Below the pieces are notes generated by a model. The model saw only the letters and a list, made by a program, of their open reading frames with translations, was not told the origin of the DNA and did not search any database. A stretch of DNA of 26,851 nucleotides from contig CAMPGT010000019.1 in assembly GCA_946885665.1 (NCBI GenBank), positions 1 through 26,851 on the forward strand, in the 5' to 3' direction. Made by a program: the position numbers and the translations under genes. The stretch is from an uncultured Chitinophagaceae bacterium (GTDB lineage Bacteria > Bacteroidota > Bacteroidia > Chitinophagales > Chitinophagaceae). Shown here one piece after another: positions 15,107 to 24,109 of the stretch. Position 1 is the first letter of the stretch, and the number at the start of each line of letters is the position of its first letter.

Positions 15107-17305
15107 TCAGAGCTTGATGCCGAACGACAAATAAAACGTTCTTCCATCCGCCGGTAAAATACCCGGCCCGGGATACATGTTGATCCTGCGGGTAAAATAT
15201 TTTGCATTCGCCGCGTTGTTCACGCCACCGGAAACGTGATAACGTTTGATGACATAACAACTCACCGAAAAATCCCATACATGATAAGCAGGAACAATTC
15301 CGGTGGCGCCAGTCGGGTTCACTATCGTGTTATTTGCATCGCTGTACGACTTGCCAACATAACTGTATTGCACGGCAGCCGTGAACGATTGATAATAAAA
15401 CTGAACACCGGCCCTGTCGATCCATTCAGGCGTTCCTTCGACGCGGTGCCCTCTTAACGAAACGTTTTTTCCCTGGCTGGAAATCTCACCGCTGGTGTAC
15501 CGTGCATGGGTAAACGAAAGCGAATTAAACAACCTTACATCAACCAGCTTGCCGGCACCGTTAAAAAGGCGCCACAAAGAAAGATCGAAATACGTCTCAA
15601 TGCCTTTTGCGGCCGCGTTACCCACATTGGTAGTATACAGGTAGGTGGAGCTGTCGGGATTCATCAACGTAAGCTGACCCGCCCTGTTACCGTAATACAC
15701 GTAAAATGCATTCACGTCAAACTGCAAAAAATCCCTGTACTCACCGCGGTATCCTAGGTCGATGTCATAGCCCTTGCTGTCTTTGAGGTTGGGATCTATC
15801 ACACCGATCTGGTCGGCGGGCGTAACATGCGCATAGAGGTAGGGCCTGTAGGCCTGGGAAATATTGCCGTACAACTGGCTGGTGGGCGACACCTGGTATT
15901 GCAGGCCCGTGCCGAATAACGGAAAGCTCCTGTTGCCCCTGTAATTCACCGGGAAGCTGGCATTATTGATTACGCCATCGAGGGATGAGCGGATGATCTC
16001 CAAACGAACGCCCGGGGTAATGGAAAACCTGTCGCTGATGTTGAACACATTTTCGGCAAAGGCGGCGTAATTCGTCGAGTGCAGCTTCAGGTCGATGCCA
16101 TAAGGTTTGGTGAGCGAAAGATCGAAACCGTTTTGGATGGTGCCCACTCCCTTCTGCTTTCTTTTGGTTGTTTGCGATGAATACCGGATGCCGCCCGACA
16201 TCGTTGATTCAATATTACCGACCGCATAGCGATGAAGGATGCGCGCTTCTGTTGTAAAGCCGTTGTAATAGTCGCGGTCCACCTGCCGCGGATTGAACGT
16301 ACCGAGTAAATGATTGACAGTATCAGGAATATTTGAAGTATTGATGAATTGCACGCTGTTGCGCTCGCCTGTTATAAAGTTAGCAATCACTTCCAGCTCC
16401 GTGCGCGGCGCGAGCGCGTAATGAAAAGTGAAGGCTGGCACGGTGATCCTGGGATTAAAATAATTCCGGGCACGGAACGACTGCCGGGCATTTTGCTTAA
16501 ACTGAGCGTCTGTCAATCCTCCCGCGATTTGCTGTACATAATCCATTCTGGAAAAGTCGAACTTCACACTGGCCCGCTCATTAAACTGATACCCGATACT
16601 GGCATAATACGCGTGGTAATCGAACCTGGAATTGGGGCGCCAGCCATCACCGTGGCGGTTATCGTAATAAGCGTAGTAGCTCCATTTACCCAATGTACCT
16701 CCCACGGCGTTGAAAGAATTGAAGAAACCGTTTGAACCCGCTGTTTGTTCAGATTCAAGGGAAACAGGCTTTGTTGAATCACCCGTTTTCATCACATAAT
16801 TCATCATGCCGCCGAACTGGCTGCCGAATTGCAGCGAAGCCGACCCGCGCACAAACTGAATTTCATCTATCGCCTGCATGGGCGGGGTATAATGATCTTC
16901 AGGATAGCCAAACATGTCAGAATTGGTGTTGTAACCGTTCTGCCGCATGTTCATTTCTATCGAGCGGTGCGAGTCTGTACCCCTGCTGCCGATGTTCACC
17001 TGTGTTCCCGCGCCATCCATGTCCCAAATGTTCAATCCCGGTACCTGGGCAAACGCCATCCGCGACACATTGGCCGACAGGTTGGCCCTGTTCCCATCAG
17101 GCCTGAAGGAGATGGTCTTCTTTCCGGCAAAAATGCGCATGTTTTCTACTGGCGGAAGCTCCCGCGGAATATTCATTAAAAAAGACCTGATGGTAACACT
17201 GTCGAGCAGTTTGGGCGAAATGCTGTCTTCGCTCTGTGCCAGCAGGCACACTGGCCCTATGAAAAAAGTACAAGAAAATATAAGTCGCTTTACAAGTAAA
17301 TGCAT
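15107..17305 (-). CDS. FecA-like TonB-dependent outer-membrane receptor
   Basis: The 732-residue length is normal for siderophore or ferric-citrate type receptors. A signal peptide (1-23, ending CLLAQ) is followed by a plug domain at about 30-155 (NVSRMAFAQVPGLNIWDMDG, NIGSRG, then IQFVRGSASLQFG). A 22-strand barrel follows, ending in the consensus TFYLSFGIKL. There is no STN or carboxypeptidase-like N-terminal domain, so it should not signal through a FecR partner; the sigma pair elsewhere in the window is not of that kind. It imports a metal chelate using TonB energy; the ligand is not evident. A small His-rich membrane protein is encoded 87 bp upstream on the same strand, with a palindrome between them. 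Confidence 0.92.
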   Translation of the reverse strand: MHLLVKRLIFSCTFFIGPVCLLAQSEDSISPKLLDSVTIRSFLMNIPRELPPVENMRIFAGKKTISFRPDGNRANLSANVSRMAFAQVPGLNIWDMDGAGTQVNIGSRGTDSHRSIEMNMRQNGYNTNSDMFGYPEDHYTPPMQAIDEIQFVRGSASLQFGSQFGGMMNYVMKTGDSTKPVSLESEQTAGSNGFFNSFNAVGGTLGKWSYYAYYDNRHGDGWRPNSRFDYHAYYASIGYQFNERASVKFDFSRMDYVQQIAGGLTDAQFKQNARQSFRARNYFNPRITVPAFTFHYALAPRTELEVIANFITGERNSVQFINTSNIPDTVNHLLGTFNPRQVDRDYYNGFTTEARILHRYAVGNIESTMSGGIRYSSQTTKRKQKGVGTIQNGFDLSLTKPYGIDLKLHSTNYAAFAENVFNISDRFSITPGVRLEIIRSSLDGVINNASFPVNYRGNRSFPLFGTGLQYQVSPTSQLYGNISQAYRPYLYAHVTPADQIGVIDPNLKDSKGYDIDLGYRGEYRDFLQFDVNAFYVYYGNRAGQLTLMNPDSSTYLYTTNVGNAAAKGIETYFDLSLWRLFNGAGKLVDVRLFNSLSFTHARYTSGEISSQGKNVSLRGHRVEGTPEWIDRAGVQFYYQSFTAAVQYSYVGKSYSDANNTIVNPTGATGIVPAYHVWDFSVSCYVIKRYHVSGGVNNAANAKYFTRRINMYPGPGILPADGRTFYLSFGIKL

Positions 17306-17346
17306 TGCTATAAGTTGAAAAAGTTCTTAAAATGCATCGCAAGGCA

Positions 17347-17363
17347 TTGCATGCATGATGCAA
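17347..17363. promoter_or_regulatory. Palindromic candidate operator upstream of the FecA-like gene
   Basis: TTGCAT, five bases, ATGCAA form a perfect 6-bp inverted repeat in the 87-bp gap before the TonB receptor. A further TGCATC at 17333 pairs with GATGCA at 17357, so the region is rich in overlapping GCAT half-sites. Position and symmetry suit a dimeric metal-responsive repressor such as a Fur/Zur-type protein; this is inference. Confidence 0.4.
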
Positions 17364-17392
17364 CACCGGGCGCCAATGACAACTATTAGATG

Positions 17393-17956
17393 TTAAGCGA
17401 TTGCGTCGGGCGGGTGAATGTGCGGACTCAAATAAACAGAAGGTAATTGAAACCGGTAGTCGTCTGCGGTTGACGACAAAATCCGGCCGGGAGCCTGCAG
17501 ATCAATCAAAGCAGCACTGTGACAGTATTTTTGGTTTAATGATTTGAAGGCATCGGAATGATCGCCGCTTTTGTCTGAATGACCTTCATGCTGCAGGCCA
17601 TTGACGAGCCGAAAAAATTCATCCCTCGCCGTATTCAATTTCGTCACCGTTTCATTGGGAATACATAGCAACTCAAGCGAGTCATTGATCATGCGGCGCT
17701 TTACGTAATTGTATTGCACGCCGTCGAATTCAATCGTACCATCCGTACGCTCGAATTCAGTGGACCTGATATTGTAGGCAAGAGGCGGGGCAGGAAATTT
17801 AATTGACACCAGGTCGTGTTCAGCGTAATTTTTTCGGTCGAGCCTGCGGATCATTTGCTCCTCTGCCTGGTTGCCCACGATGGAAATATATACCTGGTAT
17901 CCAAACCAATTGAATATGATCAGGCTCATCAGCAGTATGGAAAATATTTTCCGCAT
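17393..17956 (-). CDS. His-rich membrane-anchored protein of unknown function
   Basis: This 187-residue protein has an N-terminal hydrophobic segment (residues 4-24) with basic RK before it, fitting a signal anchor or signal peptide. The body includes IEFDGVQYNYVKRRMINDSL and LLCIPNETVTKL. The second half has clustered histidines (EGHSDKSGDHSD, then HIHPPDA at the end). I recall similar small proteins beside TonB receptor genes in Bacteroidota, without a known function. The histidines and the FecA-like neighbour hint at metal handling, perhaps as a periplasmic partner of the receptor (inference). It starts 31 bp after the MG2-type gene ends, so it may be read from the upstream operon as well as from its own promoter. 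Confidence 0.78.
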   Translation of the reverse strand: MRKIFSILLMSLIIFNWFGYQVYISIVGNQAEEQMIRRLDRKNYAEHDLVSIKFPAPPLAYNIRSTEFERTDGTIEFDGVQYNYVKRRMINDSLELLCIPNETVTKLNTARDEFFRLVNGLQHEGHSDKSGDHSDAFKSLNQKYCHSAALIDLQAPGRILSSTADDYRFQLPSVYLSPHIHPPDAIA

Positions 17957-17987
17957 ATCCTGCTCTAAATGTAACGCTTTTCCTTTT

Positions 17988-19697
17988 TTATCGCTTCACT
18001 TCAAACGCAGTAAAAGAACTACCAGCTTCACCATTTATGCCCAAGCCCTGCACCTCCACCACAAATGTTCCGCGAATATCCGACGTGTAAAATTCAATAT
18101 ACTGCTTGCCCGTATTATCTGTCTGTATATCGGGCGACCAGAACAAAACGTTCCTGTAGTCAGGCAAGCGGCTGGCCCTGGAACTGTCATTGTCATACAC
18201 AGGCGAAATGAACTTTCTTTCCGCAACGGTGTTTTGGTTGGTAATGACAGTGGCCGATGAACTGACGGGATAGCCGTTCATATCATGGCTGTAGGTTTCC
18301 ATGTTAACGATGCCGTCAAACACGTCGCCATTCCGGAAATACCGGCGGCTAACCACACCGATCGATTTCACTTTCAGTGGATCGAAAGAAAATAATTTTT
18401 CAACATCCGTTACCGGGTAGCCATCGAGCAGAATAAGCGGCCCCCTGTCAAACCTGGTATGTGTGTTCAAAATGTAAACGTTCAGTTGTGGTTTTCCATC
18501 TTTCCTGTTTACCGCCACCGGCGCCACATATTCGCGGAACACTTCCTCCATTTTGGAGAAGCGCGTGTAGTCGTCCAACTGGTACGCCGCATCGGAGCGG
18601 CCAAAAAATGGAACACTGTCGGCGGTTCGCTGAATAAAATTGCCTTGCTCATCCCCACGATACATTTCCTGTACCTGTGCCCCAATGCTATGATCCAGTA
18701 AAGTAGCGGGATGGCTCGCCTGCCGGAACCCGGCATGCTCCAACCAATTCGTACTTCCATTAAAAAACGGACTATCCATTTGAATAGAATAAATATTGTC
18801 GTGGACGAGCCAGGTTTTTACGATGAAAGATGAAAACGGCGCCATTTCCTTCATCTCAAAAAAAATTTTGCCTTCCGCATCGCTGACGCAGTTATAAAAT
18901 CCGGAAGAATATCCGGGAACGGACAGGTACACCGGAACGCCAGGCGCGGGGCTGCCGGTAACCTTTTCGGTAATGATGCCGGCAACGATCCTGCCATTGT
19001 ATTCCGGAGGATATCGCAATGAACCGGCAACGGCTCTCGCAGTATCACCGAACCACGATGCAATCGATAACGGATTACGGCCAACCAACGAATCCATCTT
19101 ATAAATGGCAACAGACAGATGAGCAGGAGAGGGTGCGCCCGATGGCACACTCGTCGTAATACCGATCCTCACCTTTGATCGCGGAGCATAAATTTTTTTA
19201 TCTGGCGCGAGCCCTATTCGCAAACGACCTTCCAGGGAATCACCGGCTTGCCGGGTCTCGGCCTCAAAAGATTTTCCTGATGCCTGGGCGTTCACTATCG
19301 CAATTTCTTCGTGAAAGAACAGTTGCGGGGAAAAATTCTTCATCCAGTTTGTATATCCCCTTAATAAATAAACGCCGGGTTGAACTGCGGGCACCCTGAA
19401 CGATCCACTTCCTTCGCCATTATCGAGAGCGACGACTTGCTGCACCACCGGGTTGTTGGCCGAATCCAATACTTCAACATAGACGGCCTTGCTGATGTTC
19501 ACGGCCTTGTTGGTTGCGCCATCCACCACATAAATTTTAAGCCATGCTATTTCGCCGGAGTGATAATAATTTTTATCTGCGTGTATAAACATTTTTTCCC
19601 GCAGCAGCTCCTGGCCCATTGCAATATTGACCCACAGCAGCAACGCGGCGCCGGTTATCAACTTAAACAATTTGCAGGTAGCGTTTTTTACCATCAT
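17988..19697 (-). CDS. MG2-type macroglobulin-like protein with TonB-plug-like segment
   Basis: The start is set at the ATG at 19697, which overlaps the DUF4249 stop as ATGA, giving 569 residues. A TTG six bases upstream is less likely. A signal peptide ends near residue 28 (NIAMGQ). A macroglobulin MG2-like domain lies at about 30-140 (FIHADKNYYHSGEIAWLKIY; VQPGVYLLRGYTNWMKN). A carboxypeptidase-regulatory-like repeat follows near 240-290. Near 425-465, LILLDGYPV and KVKSIGVVSRRYFRNGDVFDG resemble a TonB-receptor plug without a barrel. The C-terminus (WSPDIQTDNTGKQYIEFYTS) resembles another macroglobulin-type beta-domain. Such proteins are common beside TonB/DUF4249 pairs; the function is unknown, and a periplasmic or surface scaffold role is inferred. 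At 569 residues it is shorter than the longer relatives I recall. Confidence 0.8.
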   Translation of the reverse strand: MMVKNATCKLFKLITGAALLLWVNIAMGQELLREKMFIHADKNYYHSGEIAWLKIYVVDGATNKAVNISKAVYVEVLDSANNPVVQQVVALDNGEGSGSFRVPAVQPGVYLLRGYTNWMKNFSPQLFFHEEIAIVNAQASGKSFEAETRQAGDSLEGRLRIGLAPDKKIYAPRSKVRIGITTSVPSGAPSPAHLSVAIYKMDSLVGRNPLSIASWFGDTARAVAGSLRYPPEYNGRIVAGIITEKVTGSPAPGVPVYLSVPGYSSGFYNCVSDAEGKIFFEMKEMAPFSSFIVKTWLVHDNIYSIQMDSPFFNGSTNWLEHAGFRQASHPATLLDHSIGAQVQEMYRGDEQGNFIQRTADSVPFFGRSDAAYQLDDYTRFSKMEEVFREYVAPVAVNRKDGKPQLNVYILNTHTRFDRGPLILLDGYPVTDVEKLFSFDPLKVKSIGVVSRRYFRNGDVFDGIVNMETYSHDMNGYPVSSSATVITNQNTVAERKFISPVYDNDSSRASRLPDYRNVLFWSPDIQTDNTGKQYIEFYTSDIRGTFVVEVQGLGINGEAGSSFTAFEVKR

Positions 19698-20881
19698 GGC
19701 CAAAAGGAAGGTTTTACGTTGGTTCCCCTAAGGGTGCAGTCCACACAATATTTATTCTGCGCCTCGAATGTAAGGGGCAGGCTGCCTGCGCTAAGCCGCA
19801 CGGGCTTCGTTGGAAAAAGCTCGAGCGTTTTGTATGCATACAATCTTACTTCGGGAGAATTTTCGAACGGATATACGTACAACGAATTCTGTGCGCCAAA
19901 CGCCGTGCAGTTCTGGTCGAAAGGAGTACCAGGCAGGTCGCTGGACCGGACAAAAATTCTTTTTTCTTCAAGCTCTGAAAATTCCACAAAACCAACGACA
20001 AGCTCACCAGGATGGCTGACGCATTGAATGTTGCCTGTTATTTCGGTTGGCTGGGCATCAAAAATAGATCCCAGCGACTCCGTATTCTTCTTCATGCGCC
20101 GGTAAAAATCATATCCGTCGGCGCTCAACGCGTATTGCTTCACCAGCATGCTGTACGTTTCGCCAAGCTCAATGGAGCTGCGTTGCAAAACCTTTACGGG
20201 TAGCTGTATTTTTGACGAGGTCAACTGTTGCGTTGTTCCAATGTTAATATCCCTCGATATGCGCGACTGCCAGCAAATGCGTACCGATTCATCTACCGAG
20301 TGATTAACGGGATTGGCATATTCCAAACCGACCTTAAGGCTGTCGCCCACACCCGTCGTAGTAAACTTTAAAATGGTCGCAAAAGGCGACCGGATCTGCC
20401 ATGTTTCTTCCACGTCCCACTTGAAATAATACTTCTGCGGCTCGTCTTCATACGAATTGATGAAAAATCTTACGCTGTCGCCCTCTGTTATGTGCGAAAT
20501 ACTATCAAGCTTCTGCGTTGCAAGAACATCCCTGTAATCCGATAAATATTCATGCTGGCCGGCAGTCATTATCCTCATCCTGTATTTCAGCGACGGGTTA
20601 ATTGGAATAGCATCTGCATGATAGTAGCCACTATCCATTCCCGTTAGCCGGAAAGTAGAATTATCTTCACCTTCAACGATCACCGTGGCGCCCATTTCCG
20701 GTACTATCGATTGGAGGGCAAGATCTGTCGTTCGGGTGAGCCGGATATTGGTAGGGCCATTCGCATTCACGATTCCTTCTATCACCAGCGCGTTTGCCTG
20801 CGCCGGCATCAGCAGCACCTCGTACTTTTCGCGGCATTGAAAACCCACCAGAACAAATATCATGAAAGCCAGCTTCCTCAT
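19694..20881 (-). CDS. DUF4249 family lipoprotein
   Basis: This 395-residue protein has a short hydrophobic leader ending in VGFQC, a loose Bacteroidota-type lipobox (Cys16). Motifs of DUF4249 are clear: NALVIEGIVNANGPTNIRLTRT near the N-terminus, YLSDYRDVLAT, YYFKWDVEETWQIRSPF in the middle, and ICWQSRISRDINIGTT. These proteins occur with STN-type TonB receptors and are assumed to help their partner at the outer membrane, much as SusD does for SusC, though no substrate has been assigned that I know of. It begins one base after the receptor stop and its own stop overlaps the MG2-gene start, so the genes are coupled. Late cysteines (CTAFG; YCVDC) might form disulphides. Confidence 0.88.
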   Translation of the reverse strand: MRKLAFMIFVLVGFQCREKYEVLLMPAQANALVIEGIVNANGPTNIRLTRTTDLALQSIVPEMGATVIVEGEDNSTFRLTGMDSGYYHADAIPINPSLKYRMRIMTAGQHEYLSDYRDVLATQKLDSISHITEGDSVRFFINSYEDEPQKYYFKWDVEETWQIRSPFATILKFTTTGVGDSLKVGLEYANPVNHSVDESVRICWQSRISRDINIGTTQQLTSSKIQLPVKVLQRSSIELGETYSMLVKQYALSADGYDFYRRMKKNTESLGSIFDAQPTEITGNIQCVSHPGELVVGFVEFSELEEKRIFVRSSDLPGTPFDQNCTAFGAQNSLYVYPFENSPEVRLYAYKTLELFPTKPVRLSAGSLPLTFEAQNKYCVDCTLRGTNVKPSFWP

Positions 20882-20882
20882 C

Positions 20883-23366
20883 TCAAAATCTGATATTATA
20901 CGTTAAAAACGGAATGGCGCTGCCGAATATGGATAACTTGTAGCCATTGATTACGCCGTCCTGCGAAACATAATACACGGAATATGGATTTTTTCTTCCC
21001 GTAAAGTTGTACACCCCTATCGTCCACGAGTTATGTGTTTTCTGTTTCACCTTGTGATTGCCCTCTATGTTCATTGAAAAGTCCATCCTGAAGTAATCGG
21101 GAATGCGGTGGCCGTTCCGGTCGCCATATAAGGTGCGATAAGCATTTGAATAATAGTACCTGCCTATCGGTAGCGTTATCGGCCGGCCCGTGCTGTAATT
21201 GGCATTTATAGAAAAATTAAAGCGCTGGTTCACCCGGTAATTACCAATAAAAGTGAAGTCATGTGGTTTATCGTAATTCGCGGGGTAAAACTCACCCTTG
21301 TTAATGATCTCGCCCGTCAGCGGATCGTCCTGCTTTAACTCGATGCGCGACCAGGTATAGCCCAGCCATCCATTGAGCCTGCCGCTCGTCTTTTTGATAA
21401 GAAGCTCCACGCCGTAGGCCCTGCCTTTTGTATTGATAACATCCGTTTCAATATGATGGTTCATGATGAGGTTCGCCCCGCTTTTGTTATCAAGATAGTC
21501 GTCAATGTCTTTGTAGTACAATTCAATGGACGTTTCGATCGTATTCAATTTGAAATTCCGGTACACGCCCAGCGAATATTGCCGGCCCGCCTGCGGCCTG
21601 ATGTTGGGGTCGCTCAGTTTCCACGTGTCGGTGGGCGCCATGGCAGCAGTGTTCGACAGCAGGTGAATGTATTGCCTGGTAGTATTGAATCCTGCTTTCA
21701 CCGACACCTTTTCGGAAAGCGAATACCGCAGCGACAGCCGGTATTCCGGGCCTCCATACGTTTTTATGAATTTTCCTTTGCCATAATTGACTGAACCCAA
21801 TACGGTTTCTTCATCCTTCGGCTCGCCCGGCGGGTAAATATTCACTTCGGCAGGGCCCATGTAATTAAACATTGAAAGCCGCAGGCCCGCCTCAAGCGAA
21901 AGACCGGCAGAAATGTCAAATTTGTCGTTAACGTACAAGGCCGATTCTATCGCGCGGTCAGGCTGTACCTCGTCCGTTGCCACCGCCGATTCACCGCCCG
22001 CAGGGCCGATGCTTCCCGGCTTGATATTATACAGAAGGCCGTTATACCCAAAATCGAAGGTGTTGCTGTGCGAAGCGTAATAATTAAAATGAGCCCTCAG
22101 GTATTTTTGGTCAACCTGGAAATTGAGTTTATACGCATTTACCGGGTTTCTTTTGCTGTTGATGGAATAGCGATAATGATCCAGGCCACCGGTAACCTCT
22201 GCATTCATCTTCTTGTTAATATTCACCTTCCATTTTAACGAAACACTCTTGTTGTCGTATGCATACACGGTGTCTTTATTGAGGCTGAACCTATCGTGAC
22301 TAAGGTATCCGGTAAGCGTGAGCCCGCTCTTGCTGTTCAAAGTGTGATTGACGACAAGATTGGCGTCATAAAAATTGGCCCTGCTGTCTTCAAATTCCTG
22401 CGGCAGCAAATTCATCAGCCAATTCGCGTAAGTAGATCTTCCGCCAACAAGGAACGACGTCTTGTCCCTGATAATCGGCCCTTCGAACGCAATGCGGCTC
22501 GTTACCGGCCCAATGCCGGCCGCGCCGGTAAAATTCTTTTTATTGCCTTCCCTCGCCTTGATGTCCAGCACAGAAGAGAGCCGGCCGCCGTACATAGCGG
22601 GCATACTGCTTTTGTAAAGGGTTACATCCTTAACAATGTCGGGGTTGAACGTGGAAAACAATCCGAAAAAATGAGAAGGGTTGAAGATCGTCGCGTCATT
22701 GAACAGAATAAGATTCTGATCCGCAGAGCCACCGCGCACATTCAATCCGGTACTGGCCTCGCCCACTGTTTTAACGCCCGGCATTGCCATCACCACTCTC
22801 AACACGTCTGCCTCACCGAATACCAGCGGAACCTGGCGTATCGCCTTAATATCGATTTTTTGTACACCCATTTGCGTACTCCTGACATTTGTTGCAGCAG
22901 AAATGGTAACGCTCGATAACGTCTGTACCGCACCAAATGTCGACTTCGTAATTTGTTGATTTGCCGAATCGGCATTCAGGAGGCTGTCGGCGCTTTTGCG
23001 TGCTACGAACGCACCGGGCCGCGGGCGTCCGATTTGCGTGGATATGGCAACATCTTTTGTAAGAAATATGTGCCGGTGGTTGTCAACGGCAAATGTGAAT
23101 GGCGTGGCAGCAAAAGCTTTTTGAAGCACTTCGGTCAACGGTTTATCGCGAACCGAGAAATTAAAGACAATCGTATCCAACTGCCGGATGTCGTAATAAA
23201 AAAAATAACCCGTTTGCTTCTCGATTTCGTGCACCAACTCGTCAACCTTCGAATGCTTAAATGCAGCAGTGATATGTGAAGTGTCGCTGTGCTGCGAAAA
23301 AACAGCAATGCCTGCAAAAAGGGAGATGCACACCCACAGCACAAATATTTTACAGGGATTGCTCAT
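20883..23366 (-). CDS. STN-domain TonB-dependent receptor (DUF4249-linked type)
   Basis: This 827-residue receptor has a signal peptide (1-24), a secretin/TonB short N-terminal domain (about 33-106, AAFKHSKVDELVHEIEKQTG and VRDKPLTEVLQKAF), and a plug at about 150-280 (GEADVLRVVMAMPGVKT; LNVRGGSADQNLILFNDA; MPAMYGGRLSSVLDIK). The remaining 540 residues form the barrel. The carboxypeptidase-D-like domain that usually sits between STN and plug in this group is missing; only about 40 residues of linker occupy that space. STN often couples receptors to FecR-type anti-sigma proteins, but none is encoded nearby. Expected role: TonB-driven import of a nutrient handed on by the DUF4249 lipoprotein. 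The start overlaps the end of the upstream exported-protein gene by 17 bp. Confidence 0.91.
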   Translation of the reverse strand: MSNPCKIFVLWVCISLFAGIAVFSQHSDTSHITAAFKHSKVDELVHEIEKQTGYFFYYDIRQLDTIVFNFSVRDKPLTEVLQKAFAATPFTFAVDNHRHIFLTKDVAISTQIGRPRPGAFVARKSADSLLNADSANQQITKSTFGAVQTLSSVTISAATNVRSTQMGVQKIDIKAIRQVPLVFGEADVLRVVMAMPGVKTVGEASTGLNVRGGSADQNLILFNDATIFNPSHFFGLFSTFNPDIVKDVTLYKSSMPAMYGGRLSSVLDIKAREGNKKNFTGAAGIGPVTSRIAFEGPIIRDKTSFLVGGRSTYANWLMNLLPQEFEDSRANFYDANLVVNHTLNSKSGLTLTGYLSHDRFSLNKDTVYAYDNKSVSLKWKVNINKKMNAEVTGGLDHYRYSINSKRNPVNAYKLNFQVDQKYLRAHFNYYASHSNTFDFGYNGLLYNIKPGSIGPAGGESAVATDEVQPDRAIESALYVNDKFDISAGLSLEAGLRLSMFNYMGPAEVNIYPPGEPKDEETVLGSVNYGKGKFIKTYGGPEYRLSLRYSLSEKVSVKAGFNTTRQYIHLLSNTAAMAPTDTWKLSDPNIRPQAGRQYSLGVYRNFKLNTIETSIELYYKDIDDYLDNKSGANLIMNHHIETDVINTKGRAYGVELLIKKTSGRLNGWLGYTWSRIELKQDDPLTGEIINKGEFYPANYDKPHDFTFIGNYRVNQRFNFSINANYSTGRPITLPIGRYYYSNAYRTLYGDRNGHRIPDYFRMDFSMNIEGNHKVKQKTHNSWTIGVYNFTGRKNPYSVYYVSQDGVINGYKLSIFGSAIPFLTYNIRF

Positions 23367-24051
23367 CGTAAAATGTTACAGCTTCCACGATGTAATCTTC
23401 ACGGTTCGACCTATAATTTATCCTCTTTGATTTCATGTGATCGGCCACCTGCCGGCGCTTGGCGCCGAACAATTTCAGCAATTGCTTCGCGCCGGACACG
23501 CCGTAATATTTTTCATTAAATTTTACATAATAGCTCAACCGCGATTCAACCGTTCTGCGCACCTCAAAATCGCTGTTTGTTGTTTTAGCGATCGTCTTTA
23601 CTTCCTTTGCCAGCGCGCTTGTTTCGCCGCTGTATAATTGGCGGTAATAGCCGGGGAACAGCGATTGCGACCCAACTATTTTTATAAAAAGAAAGTCATT
23701 GATAGTAAAGCTGTCCACTTTCAGCTTCACCAGTTGTACCAGATTGTCTCCTCGAAAATCAGTGGTAAGCAATTCGTCGGTCACCTCATCATACAGCAGG
23801 GAAACGTTTTCATAAAATACCCCGTCGTAGTAAACAGAGCCTTTGGTCAATGAATCGGCAAAATAAAAAGGATGGCCGCTGTTGATGAAACCGGGGTAAC
23901 GGTAATATTGAAAACCATTATATATGCCTGATTGGCTGCCGATGGACTGGTGATAGAAGGCAATGGTGTTGTCAATGGCTGTTTGGGATGTGGCGAGGAA
24001 AGGCAAAATCGCCAACGCTATAAATTGCAGGGAACACGGGAATTTTTTCAT
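23350..24051 (-). CDS. Exported protein of unknown function, first gene before the TonB receptor
   Basis: I place the start at the ATG at 24051 (MKKFPCSLQF), which begins a normal signal peptide ending near residue 22 (FLATSQ); an earlier in-frame ATG at 24081 would put ten extra residues ahead of it. The mature protein (about 210 residues) is rich in Tyr and Phe (YNGFQYYRYPGF; YYDGVFYENVSLLYDEV) and has a basic C-terminal part (KLFGAKRRQVADHMKSKRI). I do not recognise a domain. Similar small exported proteins are common beside Bacteroidota TonB receptors. Its stop lies 17 bp inside the receptor gene, so translational coupling is likely. The gene could start the operon or continue from the beta-helix gene 58 bp upstream. 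Confidence 0.8.
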   Translation of the reverse strand: MKKFPCSLQFIALAILPFLATSQTAIDNTIAFYHQSIGSQSGIYNGFQYYRYPGFINSGHPFYFADSLTKGSVYYDGVFYENVSLLYDEVTDELLTTDFRGDNLVQLVKLKVDSFTINDFLFIKIVGSQSLFPGYYRQLYSGETSALAKEVKTIAKTTNSDFEVRRTVESRLSYYVKFNEKYYGVSGAKQLLKLFGAKRRQVADHMKSKRINYRSNREDYIVEAVTFYDEQSL

Positions 24052-24109
24052 CAGCAGGCCACAAGCAATGGTATGACACAATTTACATCATTTGCGTGTA
24101 GCGATTGGT

